Below, in pieces: positions 24,904 to 36,455 of a DNA stretch of 64,000 nt. Position 1 is the stretch's first letter, and every line of letters begins with the position of its first letter. The stretch is taken from NCBI GenBank assembly GCA_025602915.1, contig JAHLJZ010000024.1, positions 124,001 to 188,000 of the forward strand, written 5' to 3'. The notes under the pieces were generated by a model. The model was not told where the DNA came from and did no database searches. It worked only from the letters and a program-made list of their open reading frames with translations. Position numbers and translations under genes: made by a program. The stretch comes from Paraphysoderma sedebokerense (Eukaryota > Blastocladiomycota > Physodermatomycetes > Physodermatales > Physodermataceae).

Positions 24904-25693
24904 GTGAATATTGTATACAGGATACTAAGTTGAACATGTGACTTTGCGAGGTGGATGATGATCTGAAATAGGGATAGCCACCCCAAGTGGGACTTTTTCA
25001 GTTTGCTAATGTAATTAAGATTGTTTACGAAATATGGATGGTGGGACAGTGGGAGGGTTCTAAGAAGGGTAAATTGTATAATAGACATCTAATAGTACCC
25101 AAATGGTTTTAAGCTGTATAAAGAGAGTATTATTCTTAATGAGAACTGTTCGTTCAATTTTGACCGCTGGTATTCGCCATTAAACATTCTCCCTGGAGGA
25201 TTTTCGGTGCAAAAGTTGTTGATTCATTACTCAGATCAGAGAAGATGGCGACCCAGCGAAGAGTTCTCTGACAATCGAGTCAACATCTGAAAGCCATCTC
25301 TGTTACATTTCTACCATATCTTTATTCCTTCATTCATATTCACCAAATCATCACATTCACGTTTGATATACAAGTTGTGAAAGAAAAGGCATGTTCGTCT
25401 TCTTTCAGTTAACATTCGTGGTTGAAAACCGGGTTTATTTGAACATAAAGGTACGCGATTATTTACAATTACATGGACATTGGTTGAGGACCGCTCAAAC
25501 GCTTTTGTAGTTCGGCACTATATCGAGTATTGATAGATAATTTCGAAAATTCTGATTAGTTGAGCTGTTACAATTGTAGACGAAACGACACAGTAACAAG
25601 ATCCTCGAAGATTACACAGCTCGTGTAAAAACGGACAGGACATTGGAGGCTTTGACTGAACCGATTATGATTGAGCTGACAAAATATACATAC
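24904..25693. other. Intergenic, convergent 3' regions
   Basis: Between the RasGAP stop and the recognisable part of SEM1. It should contain both polyadenylation regions and the unresolved last coding exon of SEM1. No other gene is visible. Confidence 0.4.
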
Positions 25694-26043
25694 CGGAGTT
25701 GATTGGAGAAATCATCATCGACTTCATCTTCGTCCCAATTCTCTTCCCAAGCATGCACGTCTTCTTTGTCTTCTTGAGTTTCATTCCAATCTATATAGCG
25801 ATGGCAACAGCAATATTTACGAAAATGAATAATGACCAAATGTATCTTTAGGTTAGATACTCAACGAAAAGAGTGATAAAGGATGAACCGAGAGAGTACT
25901 GTACCTTCAGCAGGGAAATCTTCGAATTCATCGTCTTCTTCTAGTGAACCTAACTGAGGGACGGCGTCTGGTTGCTGTGAGGGAGCGGGTTTCTCGTCGT
26001 TTTTTTTGGTAGCAGCGGCAGCGGATGCGGAGGAGGAGCTCAT
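25694..26043 (-). CDS. SEM1: 26S proteasome lid subunit Sem1/DSS1
   Basis: A tiny acidic protein of the proteasome lid and TREX-2 complex that also binds BRCA2-type proteins. Exon 1 (26043-25905) starts [14 protein letters not shown] and ends in [13 protein letters not shown]. Exon 2 (25790-25694) continues in frame with [20 protein letters not shown] and DDDFSNQLR. The two acidic-Trp blocks are the family signature and make the call secure. The last few codons lie in a further exon that I could not fix: the first AG after the donor would give an intron of only 18 nt. The end given here is therefore the end of exon 2, not the stop codon. Confidence 0.9.
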
Positions 26044-26433
26044 TGTTGCTTGGTAGTGCGGAAGCAAGAATGATTAGAAGGATTGCGATGGAATGGAGCG
26101 ATGGTGTGAATGGAGTGATGACGACGACAAGCGAGAGCGGTGGACGAGGAGGAACGGGAACGAGTAAACAAAAGCCAAAGTGGATTCCCTTTTCCGCACA
26201 CACTCTCTCCATCCCACACACACAAATATACAACAGATACTCACCCACACAACGATAACACTCCTCCCTGCATTCACACACAGATGCTGCTGTAGTGGCC
26301 GCCTATCCCCTCCTCTGGTTCCCATAGACACCCCTGCCATTCTTCGTTTGTTGGCTGTTTTACCCTGGTGCCCCCAGAAAACACACTACACACTCTTTCC
26401 CACCAAATTCCTTCCGGTCAATCAGCACCAACT
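26044..26433. promoter_or_regulatory. Shared divergent promoter, SEM1 (-) and CID-RRM factor (+)
   Basis: 390 bp between two start codons. It has a CA-rich run (ACACACTCTCTC, CCCACACACACA) around 26195-26225 and pyrimidine-rich leaders. No coding exon is evident. Confidence 0.4.
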
Positions 26434-29400
26434 ATGGCCGCCAAAGATACTCCAAAAGAAGTTCAAGAGTTTGAGGCTGAACTTCGCACCATCTATGATT
26501 CGAAACCTCATATCTCGGCTTCTAAAATCTCAAATCTCACCAAACTTGCCATAAAAGGCGTCAAGGTACTCTCCGGATGAAGTTTCAATCCATTTTTTCC
26601 TCACTCCCGTACTTCCACCCATGTTTTCTTGTACTGACATTTTCTTTCTCTTCTTCCCGGCTTCTCTTTTTACCATTCAACACTCAATAGCATTACAAAC
26701 ACATTGTTCATGTCGTTGAAAAATTCATCCAAAAATGTCCACCGGAATATAAACTCTCCGGCCTTTATGTTGTTGATGCCATTTGCCGAGCTTCAAAGTC
26801 AGCATCGTTGAAGGACCCGAAATATTACCGGACTGGCGGAGAACCTTATGGCCCTCGTTTTGCTGGTGTCTTGCCCGGTTTGACGGGGCAAATTGTAACC
26901 GCCACCGAAAAAGATAAAGTATGATTTCAAATCTTCTCTAATTATATCCTTCACAAGTTTGTGCTATATGTTGTGCAGGGGTGTGTAGTTTTACATGCAG
27001 GATAGCCGAATCCGTTCTTTTATACATAGACCATCTCAGCTCTCTTGCGTTTGCGATGTCCAGCCATTTGCGTACCTTTGGCCCAACATGTGTGTTTGCG
27101 TTGACCGTCGTGTCTGAAATGAATTCATATGCGTTCAGGATTCATGGTAACGGGCAAGGTGGAGCTGACTGATGATGGCTAGAAAGGACACTCTGAATAC
27201 CGTGTCCATCCATTCTAATGTTTAGTCCAATCGTCTGACCAGGCATGGTCACTTCTGGCGTTAACGGTATTATCACGTTTGTACTATTGTCTAGCCGAAT
27301 CGATTGTCGATGGATTCATAGTTGTACGTTCGATAACCTAACTATATGTGGCCCTCCCATCCTCAATAAATTTAGATCCTCTTTGCTGTTCCGATGACAT
27401 GGCTAGCGTGAAACTCAACACACCCCTGCACTAACAACCGTATTTTGGTTATATGGTAAATTGTCTAACATACTGTCATTGGCAATCATTAGGAACGAAT
27501 ATCAAAGCTGATCGGAGTCTGGCGTGAGAAAAACATTTTTGAGCCATCGTTTCTGGATACGGCAGAAAAAAAATGGGTTGGTATTCCCGCAACAGTCGGT
27601 AAGCTACGTTTCTGTTTGATTTTTTGTGACAAATATCTCCGTGCCTAATTGTTGTTATTTTCTTTCCACTTTTGCCCAACGTATTCAGCGAGCATGCAAG
27701 CAAATGAACCTAATCCGCCCATAAATACTCAAAACATTCTTGCCACCTTGGCTTCTTTCACTCAAACCGCGCCTGTCACGAGTAATATTGTGGCACCGAG
27801 TGTAAAATCGGCCTTACCAGATCTCAGTATCTTGAATATTCCCGGTGCCACTGCCATGTTACCCAAGGATATTGTGGAAGAAATGTATAAAAAGCAAGCC
27901 GCGAATGTTTCATCAACTGATAGTAGTAATAAACCAGAATCGAGGTATAAACCAAGTCCCACACCTATCCGGTTTTTATGTGTACATCGTTCTCCCTTGT
28001 TGCAGTGGCTAAAAAGTTCCCATCTACTTTCTGTGAAAATACTCGTAGTGCACTTTCACAATCATCCACAGCTACGGCAGACTTGACCTCGTCATTGGGT
28101 CTTTCAACCAACTCTGCTGCACCGAATCTTATGCACCTCGCCTTATTTAATCAACTCCTTCAGCAACCCGCTACAACACCCCCTTTGGGGTCCCCATTAC
28201 TTTCGAACCTGCAAACTCAATCGCAAGCACCCAATATCTTGTCTCTCCTCAATAACATACAATCCATCACTTCGCAAACTTCCAAACTCGATGATGAGTC
28301 GTCGAATGGAACAAATAGATCTGATTCACAGTCATCTACACCACCACATTCAAGAAAGCGCAAAATGGAAGATGACGATGATAACCAAAGAGATAAGTCA
28401 AGGCGAATCCCCAGATACACAACTACAAATGAAGCGGCCGAAAATAAGTTGAAATTAAGGAACTGGGCTCAGATTATAAGTACCCCAGTGGACAGAGATA
28501 CCGGTGAATGGATATTTGAAGAAGGGAGCGTAGATAGTGATAAACTTCACGGTACTTATCTTTTTCCTGCTTCCTTAACTGTCTGCAACAAATTGCTGAC
28601 CGGATAATCGTTTCCTGTCTCTACAGTGTATAGTCGAACTTTATATATCGGTGGAATTACACCATCAGTGACAAAGGCGATGCTGCAAGAGTTGTTTGAA
28701 CCAATGGGCGAGGTGGAAAGCATCCTGGTATGTTCTAACTTATTTTTCGTCGTTTGGTCATATAGGGTAACCTGAGCTTGTTCTGTCGACCGTTTCAACA
28801 GATTAATTATCCAAAGCATAACGCTTTTCTGAAAATGAGAAGTCGAAAGCTATGTGAACTTGTGAAGCAAACAATGGCCGGAACCCCCGTTGCCGATACT
28901 CAGATTAGGGTTTGTACTTTTCGGGAACAAAACTTTACTGTTGTTCGTATAACTGACCCTTTCTATTTTCTGCATTCCCTCTGACTTAGATAAACTGGGC
29001 TTGCGGTTTTGGCCCCAAAGATCTATTCGATTTTTCCACTGGTAGTTCTCTCATCCCCCTCGCACGTTTGCAAGATGGGGATAAACGATGGCTTATGACT
29101 GGAAAATTTGGGGGCATAAGAAAGGGACTGTTCCGAGGTGGTTTGACGATTGAAGAGCCCGAGGTGTATATTCCGCCCAACTCGGACATTATGACCGGTG
29201 AAGCAACCGATGCTAGCAGTAGTTTTTATTCTAAATATAAGCAGAAATCAAGTTATGGCGCTGGTAGAGGAAATGCTCGGTATGGGGTGACAACGAATGC
29301 TGGTGTAAGGGAAACAAGTACAAATGGGATTCCCACTTTCGAGTCTTATGAGGAAGCAAGGCCTAGTGTTAGAGGGAGAGGTGTTGGTAGAGGAGGTAGA

Positions 29401-29778
29401 GGAAGAGGAGCTGGTGGAGGTGGATATCGCGGCGGCGCTCATGGTGCTGGTAGAATTCCGACGTTTCAATCGAATAACCCACCAGTTACTGGTGGTCCCC
29501 CATCAACTCAACACGCTGCTTCTTCTATGTATCAAGGTTATGGGGATGAAGCTGCGTATGGATATTATGGAGAAGGTAGCGAGAATTGGAGTGCAGATGC
29601 ATATGCCGCTTATGGTTATGGTGCGGCTGGGTGGTATGGCAGTGGCTATACTGACGCAACTGCAGGTGATGCGTATGGTTGGACTGGATCGGTCCAGGCG
29701 GAAGGTGGACAGAGTAATGGCAATGGAGAGAAAGCGAAATCAGAACAAAATGGAAACGGGGATACAACTCAATCGTAA
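26434..29778 (+). CDS. CID-RRM transcription termination factor, Seb1/Nrd1/SCAF4-SCAF8 type
   Basis: Binds the RNA polymerase II C-terminal domain and nascent RNA to promote 3' end formation, by family knowledge. The first exons encode a CID: AELRTIYDSKPHISASKISN, then HYKHIVHVVEKFIQKCPPEY and the GLYVVDAICRAS helix. A Ser/Gln/Asn-rich linker follows, with the basic cluster HSRKRKMEDDDDNQRDKSRR. The RRM begins SRTLYIGGITPSVTKAMLQE and continues through KHNAFLKMRSRKLCELVKQT to INWACGFGPKDLFDF. The C terminus is Gly/Arg/Tyr-rich (RGRGVGRGGRGRGAGGGGYR), a low-complexity RGG tail ending near QNGNGDTTQS. The intron at 26919-27492 is 574 nt, far above the local norm, because of a MITE. Confidence 0.88.
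26973..27431. mobile_element. MITE-like non-autonomous DNA transposon (hAT-type ends) in an intron
   Basis: The ends form terminal inverted repeats. The left end reads GTGCAGGGGTGTGTAGTTTTAC. The right end, in reverse complement, reads GTGCAGGGGTGTGTTGAGTTTCAC, identical for the first 14 bases. CAGGGGTGTG is typical of hAT-family termini. The element is about 455 bp with no coding capacity. I find no clean 8-bp target duplication, so the insertion may be old. It lies wholly inside the intron at 26919-27492 of the CID-RRM gene; without it the intron would be about 115 nt, normal for this window. Confidence 0.7.
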
Positions 29779-30784
29779 TGAAAATTTAATGCTGGATCAA
29801 ATCTGATATTGTGTTGCTCTATATCTATTGCATGTAACCGATCTGCAAACCAAGACCTCCTGTGGGGTGGCAAAGTAGTATGGTAGTGGCTGCCCATTAT
29901 ATTATCATCGTTGTATGAATCGACAAACGTACAAAATCACGATGTTGCTAATAAACATTATACGAGAGTATAAAGTTGCGTTTTGAACTGTTTTTCTATT
30001 ACCGATACAGTCGTCGTACCGTCATTCACTTTCAATCCTCTTCTAAAGCAGTTTGATAGAAAGATTTACCATATATCCCCCGCGCAAATTCTGAGCATAA
30101 GGCTACCTTGATGTTATAATTAATGGATATTATCTTGATAATGAATGAAATAAAAAATTAGGCATATATTGGCATTGATCATTCTGATGAACACAGAGCT
30201 GTGTCAGACAAGCGGGATCCTTTTGCAACACATGCATCTGAGAGCTTACTCCGAGACTGTTACGACTATGAAATCTCAACGTCAATATATAATTTAATAC
30301 GGGCTTTCATTATTTCTTATGGAAGTGACATAACGGAATTGAACTGGAAACAGTGGAGAAAGTTCAAACGTGACGTCTTCAACCTAATTTTATAAAATGA
30401 ACTGCAAAATGTTGCAGAATTGGGTCTACCTTAGTAGCTCAGCAGTCAGAAATGTGAGTGAGACGGAACGATTTGTTACTCGAAATCATCATAAGCACAA
30501 TTTCATGTGCAAGTTTTTACAGCTCTTTGTACAATATGCTTATGCGTATGGATATGGGTTTGCTATCGTAGTTCCTTCGGGCATGACTAAGCTGACATCA
30601 GAATCCGGAACAGGGACAAGAAGCGCCATACTGTCAAGGAGGCATTGAAGCATGTGCGCGCTGAAATTTGAGATCATACGTGATTTGAGCTCGCTTGCTT
30701 TTAACATATAAATTCTGTACATCTCTTGAATTTCGACATAACTTTTATTTCAAGACGATTTCTCTTGGTATTCCACATTCTGCC
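29779..30784. other. Intergenic, 1 kb
   Basis: Holds the 3' end of the CID-RRM gene (AATAAA near 29950) and the promoter of the secreted protein gene. A protein-like open stretch at about 30140-30395 (ISTSIYNLIRAFIISYGSD) could be a lone exon or relic. I could not connect it to other exons or to a family. Confidence 0.35.
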
Positions 30785-31601
30785 ATGGCTCTTTCGCATC
30801 TTCTGCTCCTAATTGTTGCTGCCCTTGCAGTGAATGCCGCTCCAGCCGAGAAGCCAGAAAAGGAACCGAAATATGAATTAAAATGTTTCCCTTCTTCAGA
30901 AATTGATAAACAAGTGGTTATTGCCAATAAGACGACTCAACCTCAAATGAACGAAAAACTTTACGGGTATGATTATATTACTCACTTTTTAGCGTTGATA
31001 GCCAGCATGATGTTCTGACATGTCTGTTGATTTTCCCTTAATTTGATGCTAGTCTTTGGTTATTAGACGGTATTCCATTTGCTGAAGATATTGTTACCTT
31101 TGGAACCGCCAAATGGGATAACGCGGCAAGAACTGCCAGCATCAAAGTATTCGGTCCCAATTCTTGGACTTTCTGGGATACGTTTGCAGGGAAATTCTTG
31201 TACAGTCAGATCTATAATTTTAGATTGACCTATAACATCACTTTTAATGAGGTCAGTGGAGTTTCATGTTCATTCAATTTTAGAGAGATGATTTGTCGTG
31301 TTCTAATATTATTGGAAATATCAATTAGGATTTCACGTTCGGCCAGACTACTCCAATCATTAATCCTATCTTGACCGGCCCCATTAAGATCACCATTCCT
31401 GAATTTTTGGCTGACTTCGAGCTCAATTATGCTGGTGATGGCGTCTACACAAGAGACACCAAATTCTTGAATCAAACTGTCCCATCTTATACTTTCCGCA
31501 GAATTGTTGATGCTCAAGGTAACAGAGATAAGGAGGCTTGGGATAAGTTTATCAAACGGGCTCCCAAGCAGAGCTGTGTCGCGGTGATCAAAGGAAATTA
31601 A
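30785..31601 (+). CDS. Secreted protein of unknown function
   Basis: Three exons (30785-30966, 31053-31251, 31329-31601) join in frame to 217 aa. The N terminus MALSHLLLLIVAALAVNAAP is a clear signal peptide with a likely cleavage after NAA or nearby. The mature part has several N-glycosylation sequons (NKT, NIT, NQT) and few cysteines. It is rich in beta-strand-like alternating segments such as WTFWDTFAGKFLYSQIYNFR. I do not recognise a family. It probably acts at the cell surface or outside the cell. AATAAATACA lies about 50 nt after the stop. Confidence 0.7.
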
Positions 31602-31731
31602 TTTAAAAATATCGCAATTGTCGAAAATTTCCCTGTAGATTTCAATGTTTAATAAATACATCCATTTAACATCAGTATCATTACGTGACCTAAATCCAAA
31701 CGTCTATCTTTTTATTTACAGCGGTCAGGTT

Positions 31732-32628
31732 TTATCTGGTCATATATACGTAGAAGCGGTCTCGCCATCCTTGTGCTAAAAATTTTGGGGCGGTCAATCG
31801 TTGCGGTAATCGTATAATCACGCCAAAAGCAAAGTTACCTTCTTCTTTTTTTTCTTCTTTTTAGGCTCTCCGTCGTCCGTACTTTTCCGTTTCTTGAGTA
31901 CCAAATTTTTGATGAATACATAAAATCCCATAACAAGTCAGAAAAAAACACGTACTTTCTTACGCTTCTTTTCAGATATTGTATCTTCCACCTTTTCAGA
32001 CAAAGATTCGGTACTCTCTTCCTCGATTCCCAATACGAACTTGTCAAACTAATGAAGAATGTTTAGACTTCAGCCAAGAGTGCGATAAGAACATTAATAA
32101 CTCGCAATAGAGACATACGTTTTCGGCCGGTCCTGGTCGCAAAGTGAATGCCAACTCCATGGCGTCTGACTGCAGCGGCACTATTTCTACATTCGTAGAT
32201 TTTGGCGGTTGCATTATCAAATCCTGAAAAAACTTTGATGACTTCTTACTTGGTTTCCCTTAAAAGATTCGCAAATTAAATTAGCTGCTCTCGACAGGCT
32301 GCTCTGAATATTAAATGTCTAGGTTTACCGGGCAATTCTTTAACGTAATCTTGAAACGTCGGATCCATTTCTGGGGGCTTTGGTGTCGCAGTATCGACCG
32401 GATTTGCTGGGTTCGGAATGTATGGTCTGACATATTGCTCATATAAGTGATTCAAGTTGAAAAGCGACAACAGGTCTTGAGAGCCCAGCAGTGGTGGTCG
32501 GGCTGCCGCAACAGTTTGTTATTGATAGACAAAGTGGTCAGATAACAAGGATACGCCAGGAGTTATATCTCAGAGTACAAACCTGGGGGTTGAATCAGAT
32601 GAAAAGGTGCGTCCGATGATGAGGACAT
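31732..32628 (-). CDS. MED19: Mediator complex subunit 19 (Med19/Rox3)
   Basis: A nuclear Mediator head/hook subunit bridging activators and RNA polymerase II. Exon 1 (32628-32583) is short: MSSSSDAPFHLIQPP. It splices in frame to PPLLGSQDLLSLFNLNHLYE, then QYVRPYIPNP and DYVKELPGKPRH, the fungal Med19 core ('YGL..L...YVRPYL ... Y..DLPGK'). Downstream exons are Lys/Glu/Ser-rich with runs of basic residues (KRRKKRRR-like), as expected for Med19 C termini, ending RDRFYVYMTR. The gene is divergent from the STPGR gene. A pair of CACGTG boxes lies 60-85 bp upstream of its start codon. Confidence 0.75.
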
Positions 32629-32686
32629 TTTTGTCGACAGAGAACGAAGACGGCCAACTTGAATGAGAGAGTCGAGGAACAGTTGG

Positions 32687-32713
32687 CACGTGCGTTAAGA
32701 CATAAGTCACGTG
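32687..32713. promoter_or_regulatory. Pair of E-boxes (CACGTG) spaced 21 bp, MED19/STPGR divergent promoter
   Basis: CACGTG occurs at 32687-32692 and again at 32708-32713, 21 bp start to start. Read on the minus strand the pair is CACGTGACTT followed 12 bp later by CACGTG. CACGTG is the site of bHLH or bHLH-Zip factors such as Cbf1 and USF. The same spacing recurs at 40131-40157. Confidence 0.55.
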
Positions 32714-33117
32714 CACTATGTCCGGTACTTTGTTCCCTTTCCTCCTTGTAGCTTGGCCCAGCGAAATTAACGAGAGCGACAAAGCAGGACAGTCTGTAAA
32801 TATAGCATCACTCTGGGATGAATTCTTATGTAGATATGATCCAATCAGCAACAAACTCGGATGGACAGACATATCCTCGCCAGCATAACCTCCTGAGCCA
32901 TTCCTTATGCGTGTTGATTGGCAATACGTGGGATGATATCACGATGCTTTTCACTTTCTCCCAGCATAAATTCTACCCCCGCATCCTCTTTGTACTCTAA
33001 CTGTGAATCGGTGAAAAGTAGAACTTCTGTCAACTATTGCGGTGCTTCATATTCGTTCAGCTTTCATCTGTTTACATTCTCGTTCAGTTTATCATTCATT
33101 AACAATCCTCTGTGTAA

Positions 33118-34405
33118 ATGACGTCGAAAGAAAATGCACCTAACAGCCGTGCGGTTCAAAAGCCTAAGACGGGGACAGTTGATGAATTGTCTCAGAAAGA
33201 GATAGTTGACGGCATCCCGATTGCTGCTAAATTTAAAGGTATCATGTTTTACGTTGCTTTGTGTGTTGTTAGCAATTAGGCAGTCAAACTTGAAGATCAA
33301 ATATTCAGCATAAGCTGTATTATATATGAGTTTATTCTGCAAAGATTTCTGCCATTGAGAAATAGTTCATTATATAATCTGTACTTTACTGTCCTTTTTT
33401 CAGTAGATATGTGCAAGGTAACACGCGCTTGCTCGTGATGATGGTGAATTAACAAATCCCATGAATTTGTTTCTCAATAGGCCCAGGACCCGCTGCTTAC
33501 GATGTGAAGAAAAGTGCGCATACTAGATATAGAAGTCCCCCTGCGTTCAGTTTCGGTCAAAAGATCGCAACCATGGATCATCATAAAGGTCCTGCACCAA
33601 ACTCTTTCTTACCAAAACTGAGCAGGGGACCCGCATTCTCCATACAAGGAAGATTTCACAATCAGCAGACGAGTGAGTACTCATGATTGCACCGATACTT
33701 CTAATCCGGTAGGATTGATATGCATTGGATCTATTGTATGTAGCCGATACTACCTCACCAAGTCCCGCGACATACGACTTGAAACCCAGTGCCATCGTCA
33801 AAACGGCAGCATGCAGAGCCCCCGCCATTACAATTGCTGGAAGAACTGATATTGATAAAAGTATCAATCATCCGAGTAGTTGCATTGCTATCGCGTCATG
33901 GTGGATCTATTACCTGACCTTTGCTTTTCTCTAGTCCCAAACATTCCCTCCCCTGCACAATACACTTTACCCTCATCTATCGGTACAAATCAGCTTACCA
34001 CAAAAGCTTCTCCCGCTTATACAATGTTACAGCGCGCTCCTGTTCTTCCGTCTAATGATTCCCCTGGACCTGGATATTCCCCCATCGCGAATCGAATGTA
34101 TTTAAGATCCGCCCCTGCGTTTTCACTTGGTAAAAGATGGCGCAACGAAGAGAAAGAAGGTGATTTTGGGTTTTCTTTCATTTGAAGCATCATGCATAGT
34201 TAGGGATGGCATCATCTGATTTTAGTAATTCTTTTGGCTGCCTCGTCTACCCTATTATGCAATAGAGCAATGCCCTGCACCATCCACTTATAAACCAAAT
34301 TATAGGGCCATGAAGAAACAATCACCAGCGTTTACATTCCGAAATAAACACTCCGAATATGAAATGTTCGTCCCGGATCCACATCTTGGACCCGCACTTC
34401 TTTAA
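33118..34405 (+). CDS. STPGR (SHIPPO) repeat flagellar protein, ODF3/CIMAP-like
   Basis: A microtubule-inner or outer-dense-fibre-type protein of motile cilia, by family knowledge. At least five exons start at ATG 33118 (MTSKENAPNSRAV). Several Pro-Gly-Pro-x-x-Tyr repeats are visible: GPGPAAYDVKKS with SPPAFSFGQK, SPSPATYDLKPS with RAPAITIAGR, IPSPAQYTLPSS with ASPAYTML, SPGPGYSPIA with SAPAFSLGKR, and CPAPSTYKPNY with SPAFTFRNK. The protein ends at DPHLGPALL. Spacing of about 35-45 residues between repeats is usual for this family. With SPATA17 and CCDC146 it is the third axonemal gene in the window. Confidence 0.85.
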
Positions 34406-34772
34406 CTCTGTGGATTGTGTAGCACCACAGTTTACCCCGATGTCAAAGATGATTATAAGTTTATTTTGGCATTCAAGAATGTAACTTGGGTTGTACCCAA
34501 TCAATAAAATTATTTGAATTTTTGATCCAGATAAGGTAGATTGAATTGTATCGTTTCATTTGCGCACCGTAAAGGGAATGATAGTATATCACAATTTTAG
34601 AATCACTTATATACATTGTTAGCACCAAACGTATTTCCAGAAGAATATCATACAGGTATCGTCCAATTTTCCAAGCGAAATGTTAACCCCGAAATCCACA
34701 CCATCCCACATACCACCACGAAGCCACTGATCCCTACCACCAGTGTCTTTTTATGTACATTTCCTGCCTCCC
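34406..34772. other. Intergenic, convergent 3' regions
   Basis: Between the STPGR gene and the OBAP1-like gene. AT-rich, with AATAAA near 34504. No gene is visible. Confidence 0.4.
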
Positions 34773-36162
34773 TTACTTTCTCACCAACTGTAACTGCCAA
34801 ACTTGTCCTTTCTCCCAGGTATCACAACCTTTTGCTTTCTCCACTGCAGGAATATACTCTCTTTCTTTTCTTAATTCGGGTAACGAAACTTTAAACCTTT
34901 CGTCTCGAGATTTCATGAGGGTAGGGTTGTCCATTGAAGAGTTGGTTAAAGCCATCATGAGTTGGGGAGGACCATAAGGGAGTGGGTCTCCTGTTACCAA
35001 TTAAAAGAAGGGAATTATTAGTATCAAGTAACACCGGTAGATTAGAGATTCGAATAGGAGTTTAAGAGTATGATAATGTAGGTAAAAACAACATAAAACG
35101 AACCACGATCAATTTGCCAAAAATGAAATGTTTTGCCATAAGTATCTACTAATTTCTCCATTTCAGCTTTTTCAGCCGGACGGATGACTGCTCTAGGAAC
35201 ACCAGTTCGCGAGGGCATATGAATCTAGATTAACGACGCGATGCGAGGGAATAATTATTTCATAGCAACGAACAAGAAGAATAAAAGGAAAGTGAATGAA
35301 ACGTTTGAGGGGTCTTATTAAAAATTTTGGAGGTAAAAGAATTTACCACTCCGCCTTTAACTTCGTAGACATGAGAATGCCAGTATTTTTTTTCTTCTTC
35401 CGGGAGGGCTGTACCAATCGATATCGATAAACATAAAGAAAAACAAGGGTGGCACACGTCAATTCCCGGTTGGCGCAAAATGAAATACCACAGAGCAAGA
35501 AATAATTTGAAGAAAGCAATATAAACGGCAAACCTTCGAATAATTTCCTACTAATGATATACTCCACCCCAATTAACCTAGCCCCTTCTTGATGACCATC
35601 AAAAATCAAACATTGTCTCATATCTTCATTCAAATGCATACAATAATGATGCGCTTCTACTTGACGTTTCGGTTCACCAGAGTAAATATGGAACCCACAA
35701 ATATGTTGACAAACAGGATCAAGTGGCGCAAAGGATTGTAATAATGTGGCACCTGTACCGAGGACTTTGGACGTAATGGAGGTAGAAGAGCCTGGTGGGG
35801 TCGGAGATTTTATGGTCGGAGAGGCAGAGACGTTGGAGGGAGAGGAAGGTGGAGTCGAGAGAGTTTGAGAGGCTTGCAGGTGGATCGAGTCGGTTGGCTT
35901 GGTGAAGTAGTAGACGGTTGACTATGAGCATCAGTTATGGAGAAAGATATTAGGTACGGCTTGATAGTGGGAGTCCCTCTCGATAATGGAAAGAGTATAG
36001 TTTACATACACCGACGATTATTCCTCCTAAAAGATTCAACCATTTACTGTTTTCCTTTGATATCGGGGACGATCCGCTAAAATTTCGAAAACCCAAACTA
36101 CGTTGACGCGCATTCGGAAAACTCTGAAGCAGCGCAGAACGACGAATTGATGAAGAAAACAT
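34773..36162 (-). CDS. OBAP1-like DUF1264 protein
   Basis: Similar to plant oil-body-associated protein 1 and its fungal relatives. The first exon (ATG at 36162) gives [20 protein letters not shown], an Arg/Ser-rich leader that looks like a mitochondrial or membrane targeting sequence, then a short hydrophobic stretch LLGGIIVGV. After a Ser/Pro-rich linker comes the conserved core: [60 protein letters not shown] and [18 protein letters not shown]. Later exons give [12 protein letters not shown] and [13 protein letters not shown]. The HHYC...N.D..QC block is the DUF1264 signature. The biochemical role is unknown; the plant proteins affect lipid droplets. The N-terminal extension is unusual compared with the short plant forms. 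Confidence 0.85.
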
Positions 36163-36455
36163 TTTAGAATTTCAAAAGTAAGAAGGGGTATGTATCTATG
36201 TATCACCGAACGGTATACACCACAGTGTCAAGAAGAGTGTTTCGGTGTGAAGAATTGTACGGAGGTAGATATATAAGTGAAAACTCTAAATCCGCATCTA
36301 TATGACATCACGGATTTTTCACGAACACTTCGCGCCGTCGCTGATGAACCGTTGATTTAAACTTTCGCTATCCAATCCGAACAGAAATGAAGAAGAAAAA
36401 AATAAGAGGCGGAGCAAGATTGTTGATTTCCGCATTTAAGATAGAAAATGCTAGT

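Noticed and set aside
29324-29806. 160-aa alternative frame within the CID-RRM gene
   Set aside because: It is a shifted reading of the RGG-rich tail; the in-frame protein carries the RRM and the RGG repeats.
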